From the NCBI GenBank assembly GCA_016584305.1, contig JACEEZ010007157.1:51007-115006 (forward strand): 64,000 bases of DNA. The letters are read 5' to 3'. The notes under the pieces were generated by a model that searched no databases, was not told the DNA's origin, and saw only the letters and a program-made list of their open reading frames with translations. A program made the position numbers and the translations under genes. The stretch's first letter is position 1; every line of letters starts with the position of its first letter. Positions 12,089-22,729 of this stretch are shown one piece after another. The stretch comes from Chionoecetes opilio. Its lineage: Eukaryota; Arthropoda; Malacostraca; Decapoda; Majidae.

Positions 12089-15000
12089 CAGGTTTTGGCA
12101 AACTCACTGCCCTTCATGCATATATTTCGCACCATCACCCAAAGATTATTTTCATACAAGAAGCTTTTGTGGGCCATCCTCCTCTTGGCAGGGAAGCTCC
12201 TGCGCTCGCCGGCTATGTCTCCTATGTCCACATAGTCAGGAATGGTCTCATTGCTTACGTCCACTCCACTGTGCAACATCAGCTCCTCCGCTGTTCCGGG
12301 GACCCGGACACAACCTATCAGCTTCTGGAAGTGACTGTGGGGACAGGCAAGATCAAGATGTGTAATGTTTACTCGGCTCCTACCAGACTTAATGTTCTCG
12401 CTCTTCCTCTTCCTACGGCTTGTGGTATGGTGCTCATCGGGGACTTTAACGCACGCCATCCTGAGTTAGGTGACCTTTCAGGTAATTCCAACAGAAATGG
12501 GCTCAGGCTGCTTCAGTTCGTCCTGCGTCACCACCTCACGCGTTGGGACTGCGGCGGTGCCACTCACTCTCGCGGTGGAACCCTGGACCATATACTCACA
12601 TCTCACCTAGTGGCAGCCAATGTTAAGTGTTCCTCAGTCCCTGCCCTATTTTCTGATCATGTTGCCCTCAGCCTCCACTATACAGTATCACCAGGACATA
12701 CCCCTCTACACACTCGTGCTCGTTTCGTCATTCCTCCAATGTACTGTCCGAATTACATTGCGTATATGTCTACCCTTCTTCCTACATTTGATATGGGGTC
12801 CCCAGAGGCTTTGTATTCTAGTATTGTACAAGCTACTCATGACTTTTACACCCGATATGTCTCCAGACCAGGCCTCAGGCGATGCCCCGGGGCCCGTTCT
12901 TGGACGCTTGATGCGCGTATCCTTGAGGCGGTTAGGGTGGCCGAGGCCGATGGTCTACTCTTCCAACAGAACCCGACTCCTCACCACCTCCACGGATATC
13001 AAGAATCCAGAGACAACCTGGTGGCGCTTCAACGCTGTGTCAGGACAGAGTCGTGGCGGAACTTCACGGGGGGCATAAATCACCAGACGAGCGTTCAGTC
13101 CATGTGGCGCGTCATCAACAAGGTGATTCGGAAGAAGCCCGCCACTGCCCTCCACCACAGTCCGGGTGAGCTTGCCCAACACCTCATTGAATCCTGGTCT
13201 ACTCAGTCGCGGGTAAACAACCTTCCTAACCATGTTCAAGAGGCCCTTTCTACCCGAGCAGGTCCCCGTGCGCTTCGCTTGATGGGAGCACTGCTGGTGA
13301 CCAACAACGAGGACAGCATTGAGTTTACCAGGGATGAACTAACCCGTGCCCTAACACGGGGAAAGGCCACATCGCCCGGGGACGATGGAGTTACTTACTC
13401 TGTCCTCCGTCTCCTTCATAAAGTCCCCGGTGACCCTCTGCTACGTCTGTATAATCTTTGTTACAGTCAGGGATGTGTGCCTCCAGCCTGGACTTGCAGT
13501 ACTATTGTGCCTGTTCCGAAGATTCGTTCTGATAAATTCAGACCTGTCTCACTGACATCATGTTTCAGTAAGGTAATGGAACGCATCTTACTCAATCGGC
13601 TCATGTTCCGGTTGGAGGAGCAGCTTTCACCCCGACTGTTTGGTTTCCTGCCAGGACGAAGCACTCACCATTGTCTCGTCGACCTCTACTCTCGCCTCTC
13701 ATCTAACAGTGTGGTTGCATTTATTGATCTGAAGAGTGCGTTTGATGTTGCGAACAAAGACGTCATTCTGGATCAACTAATTGACTTTGGTGTTAAGGGG
13801 CGTCTCTTAAAATGGATACGGGTCTACCTCGGCTCCAGGACCTCCAAAGTATTCTTTAAGGGTGTTTATAGTACCGCTCGAAGCTTCGAATTAGGGACTC
13901 CACAGGGCGGTGTTCTCAGCCCGTTCCTTTTTAATATCCTCATGCATCGGTTACTCTCTCTTTTACCTACCACCCCGGGAACATCGGTCACCTGTTATGC
14001 TGATGACATTTGTATCCATTCTACCTCCCCAGGCGATCTACAGCGTCATCTTGACTCATTCTTCATGGCAGCTTCCGCTTGTGGTCTGATGATTTCTCCC
14101 GAGAAGAGTCGAGTGTTCTCTCTCCGCCGGCAAGGTTTGCTTCCAGTGTTCTCGATCGGTGCCTGTATCATCCCGCTCTGCACGCAGTATGTCTGCCTTG
14201 GAGCCCCAGTCCGGATCCCTCGAGCCACCCCAGCACAACGTGTTCACCCTGTCATCCGAGGCCTCCTGGATCGGCTTCAGAAGCGCTTCGCTCCTCTCAA
14301 GTCACTCGCCACCAAAGCGGACGGTATTTCTATACCCTTAGCTAGAACTCTTTACGTGTCGTTCATACGCTCGGTAGTTGACTACCTCTCCCCTGCCTTA
14401 ATTCAGCTTCCCAGGACTTCCCTGGTGCCCTTAGAGAGGTTTCAAAACAATGTGATGAGATTTATTTTAGGTTGTTCCCTGTCAACTAGGATAGTTAATA
14501 TGCAGACAGAACTTAAGCTTCCCCCCATCACTGAGAGGATCCACTCAAACGTCTCATATCTCACTATCAAATGTCTCCGTTCTCCCCGTCTCGCCCCTAA
14601 TTATTCTCGTGTTATTAGGACTGCCCTGGAACCTCCCTCACCCATACCCCGAATCCAGCCTGGTGGTCGCACTCTTATCAAAACTGTGTGTTCTCTCCTC
14701 CTTAGACTTAATGTTACCGTTCCTGAGGAGGTTTTTGTTCCTGGTCCTCCACCCTGGCTGGCTCCCGTCCCGGCGGTTCGCTACACTCCAACTTCGAAGG
14801 CGGCACTCCCCGTCTTGCAGCGGCAGCTTGCTCTGGAGGCGATAGAAGCGGCGTCCTCCTCTGTCCCGGTGTCACACCGCGTCTACACCGATGGTTCCTT
14901 ACAGTCAGATGGTCGGGCGGGGAGCGCGGGTTTCTGCCCTGACATGGAACCGCCGGGGGGAGGATGGGTTGGCCGACGCCTACCTGCCTGCTCCAGCTCT

Positions 15001-15717
15001 ACGTTCTGCGAGCTGCAGGGTGTCCTTGATGCTGTAACACTCCTTTGTCAGAGAGGACTCAATGGGGTGGTGATATGTGACTCGCAGTCAGCCCTTCAGT
15101 CTCTTACGGCTCCGAAACCTTGTTCCCTAATTGTTTTAAAAGTCTTGACTCTGTTGACGGTAGTGTTTGAACGTTTATTGGAGATCATTTTTTTGTGGAT
15201 CCCTTCACATGTGGGCCTCTCCCACAGCGACACAGTGGACGGTTTGGCGAAGGCAGCCTGTGGTCTGCCGCCCAACGGTAACGGTCCGTCACCCTCTCTG
15301 CTCTGTTATCGGGCAAGGCTCCGCTCGGACGCTCTGCTCTCCACAGTCCGTTCTAGGGACACCCAGAGAGGCGATAGTGTCTCGATCCAACACTATGACG
15401 TTATCCGTGCACACCGTTATAAGTATCGTCGTCGGGGCCTCATGGTTCGCAGGCACAATGTGGTCTCGGCTCGGCTGCGGCTTGGTTACCGGCCCGTGTG
15501 GCAAGTTGCTGGTATGGCCGAGGAGCCTCATTTTACATCCTGCCAACTGTGTGATGCACCCTCTTCCAACACTTTGGCACACTATTGCCTCCACTGTCAC
15601 GTGGTACGTGACATGCTGCCGCGAGGACTGCCGCTCACAGAAATATGCCGCTTCCTGCTCGTGCACGACAACTTGGACACCATCCTTGTTCGCCACCCAC
15701 GATTCGGTGGCTGCTGA
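12028..15717 (+). CDS. Retrotransposon ORF2: APE endonuclease, RT, RNase H, CCHC
   Basis: The frame opens at 12028, and the endonuclease begins at once (ISWNACG at about 12064, FIQEAF near 12151). There is no ATG before that: the usual predicted start at 12169 is a GTG inside the domain. Later endonuclease motifs are NVYSAP, IGDFNARHP (about 12435), TLDH and FSDHVAL (about 12650). RT motifs: RPVSLTSCFSKVME, FIDLKSAFD (13720-13746), GTPQGGVLSPFLF (about 13890-13930), CYADDICI (YADD 13996-14007). RNase H: YTDGS (about 14884), FCELQG, ICDSQSA, WIPSHVGL and VDGLAKA, so all acidic residues and the His are present. A C-terminal CQLCDAPSSNTLAHYC knuckle follows. It appears able to nick a target, copy RNA and degrade template RNA. 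Translation probably relies on frameshifting or reinitiation from ORF1. Confidence 0.9.
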   Translation, partial: RGLFDRRRKLHIISWNACGITGFGKLTALHAYISHHHPKIIFIQEAFVGHPPLGREAPALAGYVSYVHIVRNGLIAYVHSTVQHQLLRCSGDPDTTYQLLEVTVGTGKIKMCNVYSAPTRLNVLALPLPTACGMVLIGDFNARHPELGDLSGNSNRNGLRLLQFVLRHHLTRWDCGGATHSRGGTLDHILTSHLVAANVKCSSVPALFSDHVALSLHYTVSPGHTPLHTRARFVIPPMYCPNYIAYMSTLLPTFDMGSPEALYSSIVQATHDFYTRYVSRPGLRRCPGARSWTLDARILEAVRVAEADGLLFQQNPTPHHLHGYQESRDNLVALQRCVRTESWRNFTGGINHQTSVQSMWRVINKVIRKKPATALHHSPGELAQHLIESWSTQSRVNNLPNHVQEALSTRAGPRALRLMGALLVTNNEDSIEFTRDELTRALTRGKATSPGDDGVTYSVLRLLHKVPGDPLLRLYNLCYSQGCVPPAWTCSTIVPVPKIRSDKFRPVSLTSCFSKVMERILLNRLMFRLEEQLSPRLFGFLPGRSTHHCLVDLYSRLSSNSVVAFIDLKSAFDVANKDVILDQLIDFGVKGRLLKWIRVYLGSRTSKVFFKGVYSTARSFELGTPQGGVLSPFLFNILMHRLLSLLPTTPGTSVTCYADDICIHSTSPGDLQRHLDSFFMAASACGLMISPEKSRVFSLRRQGLLPVFSIGACIIPLCTQYVCLGAPVRIPRATPAQRVHPVIRGLLDRLQKRFAPLKSLATKADGISIPLARTLYVSFIRSVVDYLSPALIQLPRTSLVPLERFQNNVMRFILGCSLSTRIVNMQTELKLPPITERIHSNVSYLTIKCLRSPRLAPNYSRVIRTALEPPSPIPRIQPGGRTLIKTVCSLLLRLNVTVPEEVFVPGPPPWLAPVPAVRYTPTSKAALPVLQRQLALEAIEAASSSVPVSHRVYTDGSLQSDGRAGSAGFCPDMEPPGGGWVGRRLPACSSSTFCELQGVLDAVTLLCQRGLNGVVICDSQSALQSLTAPKPCSLIVLKVLTLLTVVFERLLEIIFLWIPSHVGLSHSDTVDGLAKAACGLPPNGNGPSPSLLCYRARLRSDALLSTVRSRDTQRGDSVSIQHYDVIRAHRYKYRRRGLMVRRHNVVSARLRLGYRPVWQVAGMAEEPHFTSCQLCDAPSSNTLAHYCLHCHVVRDMLPRGLPLTEICRFLLVHDNLDTILVRHPRFGGC

Positions 15718-15950
15718 GTAGTGCCCTGCAAGTCACTGTGATTCCTTTTGTTGTGTGTATTGTGTTTTGTTGTGTGTGTCTTTGTGTGTGTAGCAATGTG
15801 TATTGGGCTTCATGTTTTCTTGTCTTGTCTTGTCATGTTTCATGTTTATTATCCTTATGTCCTGTGTCATTTACTTTGTTCACTTGTGTATTTGAGTCCC
15901 TGCCGCCTGTGCATGGGCGTAATAAATTAATCAAAACAAAAATCCCACCT
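15718..15950 (+). terminator. 3' UTR and polyadenylation signal of the I-type element
   Basis: A TG-rich 3' UTR ends in AATAAA at 15921-15926, followed by ATTAATCAAAACAAAAA. This is consistent with the transcript end used to prime reverse transcription. Confidence 0.65.
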
Positions 15951-15965
15951 CCTGCGCCACCTGAC

Positions 15966-16795
15966 AGTGAGGTGATGGTGGTGATGGTGACAGTGAGGTG
16001 ATGGTGGTGATGGTGATGATGTTGATTGTGAGGTAATGGTGGTGAAGGTGACAGTGACGTGATGGTGGTGATGGTAACTGAGGTGATGGTGGTGATGGTG
16101 ACAGTGAGGTGATGGTGACAGTTGAGGTGATGGTGGTGATGGCGACAGTGAGGTGATGGTGGTGATGGTGATTGTGAGGTGATGGTGGTGATGGTGACTG
16201 TGAGGTGATAGTGACAGTGAGGTGATGGTGGTGATGGTGACTGTGAGGTGATGGTGACTGAGGTGATGGTGGTAATGGTGACTGTGAGGTGATAGTGACT
16301 GAGGTGATGGTGGTGATGGTGACTGTGAGGTGATGGTGGTGATGGTGACAGTGAGGTGATGGTGGTGATGGTGACAGTGAGGTGATGGTGGTGATGGTGA
16401 CAGTGAGGTGATGGTGGTGATGGTGACTGTGAGGTGATGGTGACTAAGGTGATGGTGGTGATGGTGAAAGTGAGGTGATGGTGGTGATGGTGACAGTGAG
16501 GTGATGGTGGTGATGGTGACTGTGAGGTGATGGTGACTGAGGTGATGGTGGTGATGGTGACTGTGACGTGATGGTGGTGATGGTGAGTGAGGTGATGGTG
16601 GTGATGGTGACAGTGAGGTGATGGGGGTGATGGTGACAGTGAGGTGATGGTGACAGTGAGGTGATGGTGGTGATGGTGACAATCAGGTGATGGTGGTGAT
16701 GGTGACAGTCAGGTGATGGTGGTGGAAGTGACAGTCAGGTGATGGTGGTGATGGTGACAGTCAGGTGATGGTGGTGATGGCGACTGAGTTGATGG
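15966..16795. repeat. GGTGATGGTGGTGATGGTGACAGT minisatellite
   Basis: About 830 bp of imperfect tandem units built from GAGGTGATGGTGGTGATG plus a variable GTGACTGT or GTGACAGT spacer. The His/Ser/Pro/Thr-rich antisense frame of about 250 codons is a repeat artefact. It abuts the 3' end of the LINE and may have grown from it. Confidence 0.95.
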
Positions 16796-17260
16796 TGCAA
16801 CGAAGCATACTTAACAATTTGGTAAATATGCAGTTTCAACCAATACTCCCTATTGACCAATACTCTCCTCACTTAAATAAGGGGGCTGCTCCTCCCATAC
16901 CCCCATGATAGCTCACTAACCTAACCTGGGCATTGATTACGTAACGTAACCTCGCTGGGGGGGGGGGGGGATTCGCCTTTCCTCAGACCTCCCAAGTGTT
17001 AATTTTAATTTACGACGGCTATTGTAGGGGTTAGAAATACTCCTTAGGATGAGAACGAAACGTGCAGGATACTTAAAGTTGTAACCACCGATCGTGTATT
17101 GGTTGTAACTGCACATATACCAACAATTTTATTCGTTTATTCTCGATTTCTTTTGTTACATATTTATCTTCTACGTCACAGGGACGAGACTTGTATGGTA
17201 TTTGATGTGTTAGTGTGTGTGTGAAACTGTGTGGTTTTCACTTTTGGGTGGAGGGGCATT
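16796..17260. other. Spacer with a poly(G) run
   Basis: Contains a run of about 14 G near 16957-16970, and AACCTAACCT-type motifs around 16918. No gene is seen. Confidence 0.5.
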
Positions 17261-17262
17261 GC

Positions 17263-17328
<66 letters not shown>

Positions 17329-17347
17329 GTGTGTGTGTGTGTGTGTG
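17261..17347. repeat. (GC)n(GT)n compound microsatellite
   Basis: About 8 GC units followed by roughly 35 GT units. Cys/Val frames across it are artefacts. Confidence 0.97.
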
Positions 17348-17462
17348 CTAGGTTAGGTGTGGGTGGAGGAGGTTTTGTGCAGGGAGAGGTGGTTTAGCTG
17401 TAAAAATATGTATGTGATATTTTACAGCAAATAATAGATCTACTGTATCTACTATTTTACAA

Positions 17463-17821
17463 CAATTTTTTTATTTTTTTTATTTTTTTTACATTGTGCC
17501 TATAGCGCCTGTAGGCAGTGGTGACCCAGGGCTCGGATGGTAGGCTCTGGAGGTTCACTTGAGGGCTCTGATGGTTGGTCCTCGCCCGTGGTGGCGCAGG
17601 CAGGATTCTTATAGTGACGCCTGTGATTAGAGGCTCATGCCGACACCCTGTGTCCTCCGATGCACTCGCAGTCGCAGAAGGTAGAGTTGATGGGCAGGGC
17701 ATATGGGTGTTCTTAGGCCACTCGACGGTGCAGAAAGGTTTTGGTTTTCTTCGGGGTTCGAACTCGGGTCACCGAGAACGCCAGTCGGAGACGCTAACCA
17801 CTCCGCTACCGACTCCCCAAC
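17463..17821 (-). mobile_element. tRNA-derived SINE (minus strand)
   Basis: Read on the minus strand from 17821, the head has a pol III A box (GGTAGCGGAGTGGTTAGCG) and a B box (GAGTTCGAACCCC) about 35 bp further on, as in a tRNA gene. A body of some 250 bp follows and ends in an A-rich tail (AAAAAAAATAAAAAAAAT) at 17463-17491. The layout of tRNA head, body and A-rich tail defines a SINE, which would be mobilised in trans by a LINE. Confidence 0.82.
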
Positions 17822-18168
17822 ATGCTAATATAAACTTATTTACTGCTGAAATCACAGACAAACTTCAGAATATCTAGTAACGAATATGGAATAAGGATAC
17901 TTGTTGAATTAGATATCTACAAGTGCTTGTAGGCCCTTCGCACCCATGTATTGATGTTTGTAGTAGTAGTATATATTAAAAAACAATGTGAGTGCAAACT
18001 CCAATCGAATTGTTGCTTTCGTTGGTCACTGGTCAAAGTGTCTCGGGGTAGACCACGTTCCGTGTGATTCCACGGGGCGCCAAACCCTTCGACGGCATCA
18101 GCACAGCCAACCCTTGACAGGCTGACGTATAGTTGCCCGTGCCTGGAGTATATTTGAATGTCGACCCA
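17822..18168. other. Unannotated spacer
   Basis: No coding frame or clear repeat is recognisable. A GC-rich portion at about 18040-18130 (GTAGACCACGTTCCGTGTG) echoes sequence near 7150 (GGACCACGTTCCACATC), which hints at a degraded shared repeat. Confidence 0.4.
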
Positions 18169-18169
18169 A

Positions 18170-18171
<2 letters not shown>

Positions 18172-18235
<64 letters not shown>

Positions 18236-18272
18236 GACACACATGCACACACACACACATGCATGCATGCAT

Positions 18273-18343
<71 letters not shown>
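18172..18343. repeat. (AC)n microsatellite with ATGC interruption
   Basis: About 170 bp of AC dinucleotides broken by an ATGCATGCATGCATGC block. Thr/His and Cys/Val frames are artefacts. Confidence 0.97.
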
Positions 18344-18346
<3 letters not shown>

Positions 18347-18364
18347 CGTAGTGTAAGGACTGGG

Positions 18365-18655
18365 GACTCCGTAGTGTAAGGGTTAGCACCCTTGGCTCAC
18401 AACCGAGAAGTCCCGGGTTCGATCCCCGGGCGGAGCGAAGACAGACGGGCGGTCTTCTTAAAACCCGAGCCCCTGTCCACCCAGCAGTGAATGGGTACCG
18501 GGTGTTAGCCGGGGGTTTGTGACCCGCCTCCCGGGGTGGTGGCTTCGGCCAACACTAAACAGTAAAGATGAATGATAAAATAAATGTTGATATGGAGACG
18601 GGGCAATACAAGCGTTGCTCAGGCTCTGTAAAATACAACTAGATGAATACACACA
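18365..18655 (+). mobile_element. tRNA-Val-derived SINE
   Basis: The first 73 bp (18365-18437) fold like a tRNA: acceptor 5/7 paired, D arm with A box TAGTGTAAGGGTTAGCAC, anticodon stem CTTGG/CCGAG with 7-nt loop CTCACAA (CAC, valine), and T arm with GGGTTCGATCCCC. About 215 bp of non-tRNA body follows. The mismatched acceptor and the body argue for a SINE rather than a working tRNA gene. A second partial A-box copy (CTCCGTAGTGTAAGG) lies just upstream at about 18345. Confidence 0.82.
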
Positions 18656-19300
<645 letters not shown>

Positions 19301-19407
19301 ATTTGTCATGTTATTCCTCCTTCTTATCAATCCGCCGTCCGCCCTTTTTCCACTTCTTGATTCAAACTTCTCTCTTCATTCCTTCATTCTTCTTCCTCCT
19401 TTTTACC

Positions 19408-19560
19408 CGTCAAAGTGGCTCGGTTCGTAGAGCTGTGGGCTCGCATGCAGCGTCCCTCCATTTGGTCAGCGGTTCGAGCCCACCAGGTTCGTCCTGGCGT
19501 GGTGGCGCTTTGTATAGTCAATAACCTTGTCGTTGGTAGTTGTCTAGATAGGATCAAAGT
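19408..19560 (+). mobile_element. tRNA-derived SINE fragment
   Basis: An A-box-like segment TGGCTCGGTTCGTAGAGC (19417-19434) and a B box GGTTCGAGCCC (19471-19481) are spaced as in a tRNA. A short non-tRNA body follows, without an obvious tail. It differs from the other two SINEs in the window. Confidence 0.65.
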
Positions 19561-20370
19561 ATCTTATCTGTATCTTCCTTCTTTTTCCCCTCTATCTCAC
19601 CACTACCGCCCTCCCACTCCTCTTTGCCACCATCATCACCAATAACACCAATACAGTAATGAAGAGCTTGCCTTATTATATACCGACATGTCTCCTCTTA
19701 ATTATATTTTCTCTGTATACCAAAACCACCACCACCACATTCATCTCTCGTCAATTAAAGAACCCCATTACCAGTGTTATGATGAGTAGTTGTGATGATA
19801 TGTTGGCCACGTCATCACAAAGCTTAATTATAATGTTAATGAAGAGGTAGTAGAAAAGGTGATTAGGGAGACACATCTATTTTTTTCTTCCCTTCATCCT
19901 TATCCCCTATCCTGAATACTACTTGTTTATCATTCTTATCATTTGTAGCTTTTGTAGATATATATTTTGTGCTGCCTCATCCTATTTTGTAATACTTCAG
20001 CCGTCGAGGATTTGCTGTTTTTCTTTATTTTATTATTATGTCTGATCCTTAAATTTTTGTTTAATATTATTTTCTTATATGGTCGTTTTTTCTTTCATTA
20101 TTTTCTTTTACTATCGCTCATAATCATTAATTTTATTACATCGTTTGTAAATATTGTTTTATTTTCATCGTTCTCAACCATTATTCTTCTACTAACGTTC
20201 GTAGCCATTATTTTACTCCTACTATAATTATTCATAATTATTATCGTATCGGTATTTATATTTTCATATCACATCCACATATCATTCGTTTATTATCTTT
20301 GTTATTCATTGTTATTCACTATTATTAGTGAGTAACAAAGTGCCGCCACCCGCCCGTGTTCATATTTCAT
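19561..20370. other. AT-rich spacer
   Basis: Long T/A-rich tract with ATTATT-type microvariation and no supported gene. The hydrophobic frame at 19967-20227 is a composition effect. Confidence 0.5.
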
Positions 20371-20442
20371 TTATTTCTTGAAGAGACGGGCAATCTCCTC
20401 ATCGGTGAGGTCCCTGTCTTCGTCAAGAAGCAGGCGTCTTTG
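20371..20442 (-). pseudogene. 3' piece of a transposon-split ORF (unknown protein)
   Basis: On the minus strand this piece reads LTDEEIARLFKK and then a TAA (complement of 20371-20373). It is separated from the rest of the frame by the MITE at 20451-20772. Removing the MITE with an 8-bp duplication puts it in frame with the piece at 20781-20877. The acidic stretch before the terminal basic residues looks protein-like. Function unknown. Confidence 0.6.
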
Positions 20443-20450
20443 TCTAAAGG

Positions 20451-20772
20451 CTGGTTCCCACTAGCCCGCTCCTACGGCCGCCGTTGCCGTACACCGCCCA
20501 ACAAGGACGTCACCATCATCACCGCATGAGTGGTTGTAGTGGTAACTGGGCACAGTTTGTACTACCGCTCGAGCGGACAGCGCCGAGCGGGAGAGATGAC
20601 TTGATTTTAACTTTGTACGGCAGCCGTACAGCGGTACGGCGGTGCGGTCGACTTTTTTGTGACGTCATTGTTGGGCGGTGTACGGCAGGTGCGGTCGACT
20701 TTTTTGTGACGTCATTGCTGGGCAGTTGCTCTACGGCAACGGCGGCCGTAGAAGCGGGCTAGTGGGAACCAG
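20451..20772. mobile_element. MITE with ~60-bp terminal inverted repeats
   Basis: The ends CTGGTTCCCACTAGCCCGC (20451) and its complement (to 20772) continue as inverted repeats for about 60 bp with few mismatches. Flanks TCTAAAGG (20443-20450) and TCTTAAGT (20773-20780) match at 6 of 8 positions, which suggests an 8-bp target duplication and a hAT-like origin. Inside, a unit of about 47 bp with GGTCGACTTTTTTGTGACGTC is duplicated in tandem (about 20641-20735). No coding capacity. Confidence 0.8.
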
Positions 20773-20780
20773 TCTTAAGT

Positions 20781-20877
20781 CCCCGAAGTCTAGTCTGACG
20801 GACCAAACTGAGTCCAGTTTGTTGTCCGCGAATTTCACCCAATCCGACTCCCCGACATGGTCGTAGAAGCAGACCGG
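20781..20877 (-). pseudogene. Middle piece of the transposon-split ORF
   Basis: The minus-strand frame here includes YDHVGESDWVKFADNKL and is free of stops. It is bounded by a MITE on each side. With both MITEs removed at their target duplications, it joins the pieces at 20371-20442 and 21256-21290 in a single frame. The sequence is not recognised. Confidence 0.6.
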
Positions 20878-21255
20878 TGTAGCGATCTGATTAGCTTCCC
20901 TACCACGACTACGCACCCGCGGGAGATTTGTATTATCATCAGATTCGCTTATTTAACCGAAATAACTACAAAACTTAACTCAAACCTATCCTAAACCTAA
21001 CCAAACCTAAATCAAACCTAAACCAAACCTTAACTTAACCTAAATTTAACCACTTATTTGTATATGATAATAGCTAAGTTTGGTTACGTTTAGGTAAAGT
21101 TAAAGATTGGCTTAGATTTTATTTAGGTTTGGTTAGGTTTAGTATAGGTTTGGGTTGAGTTTTGTAGAGATATTTAGAGTTATAACCGTTATTTAGGTTA
21201 AATAAGCAGCAGGGAAGCTAATCGGGCGGGGTAGGTAGTCAGATCGCTACACCGG
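20874..21255. mobile_element. Foldback MITE, 382 bp
   Basis: The termini CCGGTGTAGCGATCTGA and its exact complement bound the element. The arms continue as imperfect inverted repeats that include GATTAGCTTCCC and, towards the centre, AACCTAACC/GGTTAGG-type runs. CCGG at each end is best read as a 4-bp target duplication around TGTAGCGATC termini. Confidence 0.78.
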
Positions 21256-21290
21256 GCGGACAAGTGGCCTGGCGGTGGGAAGGGTCCTTG
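21256..21290 (-). pseudogene. Short piece of the transposon-split ORF
   Basis: These 35 bp lie between a MITE and a 5.2-kb transposon. After both are removed they keep the minus-strand frame open between the pieces on either side (reading TARPLVRPV). On its own it would be unrecognisable. Confidence 0.5.
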
Positions 21291-21674
21291 TAGGCCATGG
21301 GCCAAGTAGGGACCACCTGCACCCCCCCCACAACCCTCCGACCTAGGATTTTTTTGGACCATTGGGATCCCCTGAAGTGGAAATCAACTGGTAACAGTGA
21401 ATAAACTTGAATGCACTGTCCATTTGGGACCCATATTTGATGGTACCCCCAAAACATCAATTTTTTCATCGACGCCGCGCCATTTTCATACTTTTATTCT
21501 GTTCAGCGTCTATGATGGTTAATATTACTCCATAATAAAAATGTACCTATCAGAAGAAAGCTGTGCACCTACTGATCAATATGAAATAAACATATCACAA
21601 ATTTAAAGGTGTCTTGGTTTTCATTACTGGAGATGAATATGAGTACCTCACGTGTTCTTATCGCAATGCGGAAC
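21291..21674 (+). repeat. Left TIR of the 5.2-kb transposon
   Basis: Mirrors 26121-26504 almost base for base. The two diverge at GCGGAAC. Just after that point the left copy has two extra bases (AT) relative to the right copy. Confidence 0.9.
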
Positions 21675-22557
21675 ATCTACTGATGGCCAGAAAACAGAAG
21701 CTCAGGAGTTGCCAGTGCTGGAATCTTCACAAGAAGAAACTGACTCTCGCGTGATATTGTACATCAATTACGCTCGCAGCAAAAGCTATGAGTTTGTTCG
21801 GGTAAAGAGCCCAGATTCGGATGTGTTCTTCATCTTGCTGCACTATGCTGCATCCACGGATGACATACAGATACTGTTTGACACAGGCACAGGCAACAAG
21901 CAACGGCTAATCAACGTTAGCAAGATTGCTGCAGACTTCGGCCAAGAGAAATGCACATCTCTAATGGCTCTCCATGCATACACTGGCTGCGACAGCACTA
22001 GCGCTTTCCGAGGGATTGGCAAAATCAAGCCTGTGAAAACTATGATGCGTCTCCCGAAATACATCCCTGTGCTCGAGAAACTTGGAGATACGTGGGATGT
22101 GCCAGAAGAGTTGAACGATGAACTGGACAGCTTCACATGTGACATGTATGGTAGAGCATCAAAGGTGACAAACGTTGACGACATGAGACACCTGCGCATA
22201 AATGAGTTATGTGCCAAGGAGAATCGCCTGCTTCCCTCAGGCAACGCCGACATGGCCAATCTTCCACCATGTAAGAGGAGCCTTACACAACACATCCGGA
22301 GGGTCAACCACCAAGTCGGAATTTGGAAGAGAGCTCATGTTCCCCGACCAAGGATACCAAAAGCAAGCCAAGGTCATGGTTGGGAGGAGGAGAATGGCCA
22401 TATGGATCCTGTGTGGTACGAAGGAGATCTACTCCCACGACAGCTGGCTGACATAGCTCAGGTGGCACCTGACGATGCTGACAGTGGTGACGATTCGTCT
22501 GAAAGTACGTGTGATGAAATGGAGAGTGATGGTGATGACAGTGACGATGATGAGTAA
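21604..22557 (+). pseudogene. FEN1/XPG-like (PIN-fold) nuclease fragment of a transposon
   Basis: The long frame 21652-22557 opens at a GTG, so its N-terminus is not real. The true upstream reading (VFITGDEYEYL at about 21615) lies in another frame and is cut off by a 2-bp insertion near 21674. Within the 301 codons are three acidic blocks placed as in flap endonucleases: SSQEETDSRV (about residues 25-34), SPDSDVFF (53-60) and TGCDSTSAFRGIGK (111-124), the last resembling the GxxG/H2TH-entry segment. The C-terminus is strongly acidic (GDDSDDDE). The protein would cut branched or terminal DNA structures. N-terminal catalytic residues are missing, so this copy is broken. Confidence 0.7.
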
Positions 22558-22729
22558 TGTCTTTTCAAATGAGTATGTTGAGACACTCATGTAACAAGGC
22601 ATAGCCGGACTTGATATATTTGACATGAAATTCACATGATTGTGTTAAATTTAATCTTTGCAATTACATGTCCAGTTTTCAAGTGACTAGGTGATTAGGA
22701 AAAACATTGTTATTGGCTTTTGTTAGTTT

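Larger units (their letters stand above)
10400..15950 (+). mobile_element. Near-intact I-type non-LTR retrotransposon
   Basis: Two long, overlapping ORFs occupy 10619-15717, followed by a roughly 200-bp 3' UTR with AATAAA at 15921-15926 and a short A-rich end (ATCAAAACAAAAA). ORF1 has three Cys/His knuckles; ORF2 has endonuclease, RT, RNase H and a terminal CCHC. Only a few elements in this window keep uninterrupted frames, so this one is probably recent. The 5' boundary is uncertain; a poly(A) run and a GC shift at about 10410-10440 make that a reasonable guess. No target-site duplication could be fixed because the 3' side runs into a minisatellite. Confidence 0.85.

Noticed and set aside
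12169..12171. Start codon of ORF2 at 12169
   Set aside because: It is GTG and lies inside the endonuclease domain, whose first conserved residues are encoded upstream.
15927..16682. 251-codon His/Ser/Pro/Thr frame on the minus strand
   Set aside because: Translation of the GATGGTGGT minisatellite; no non-repeat sequence supports a gene.
18365..18437. Functional tRNA-Val gene
   Set aside because: Two acceptor mismatches and a SINE-like body directly downstream favour a SINE head.
19967..20227. 86-codon hydrophobic frame
   Set aside because: T-rich DNA gives Phe/Leu/Ile codons; no conserved pattern.
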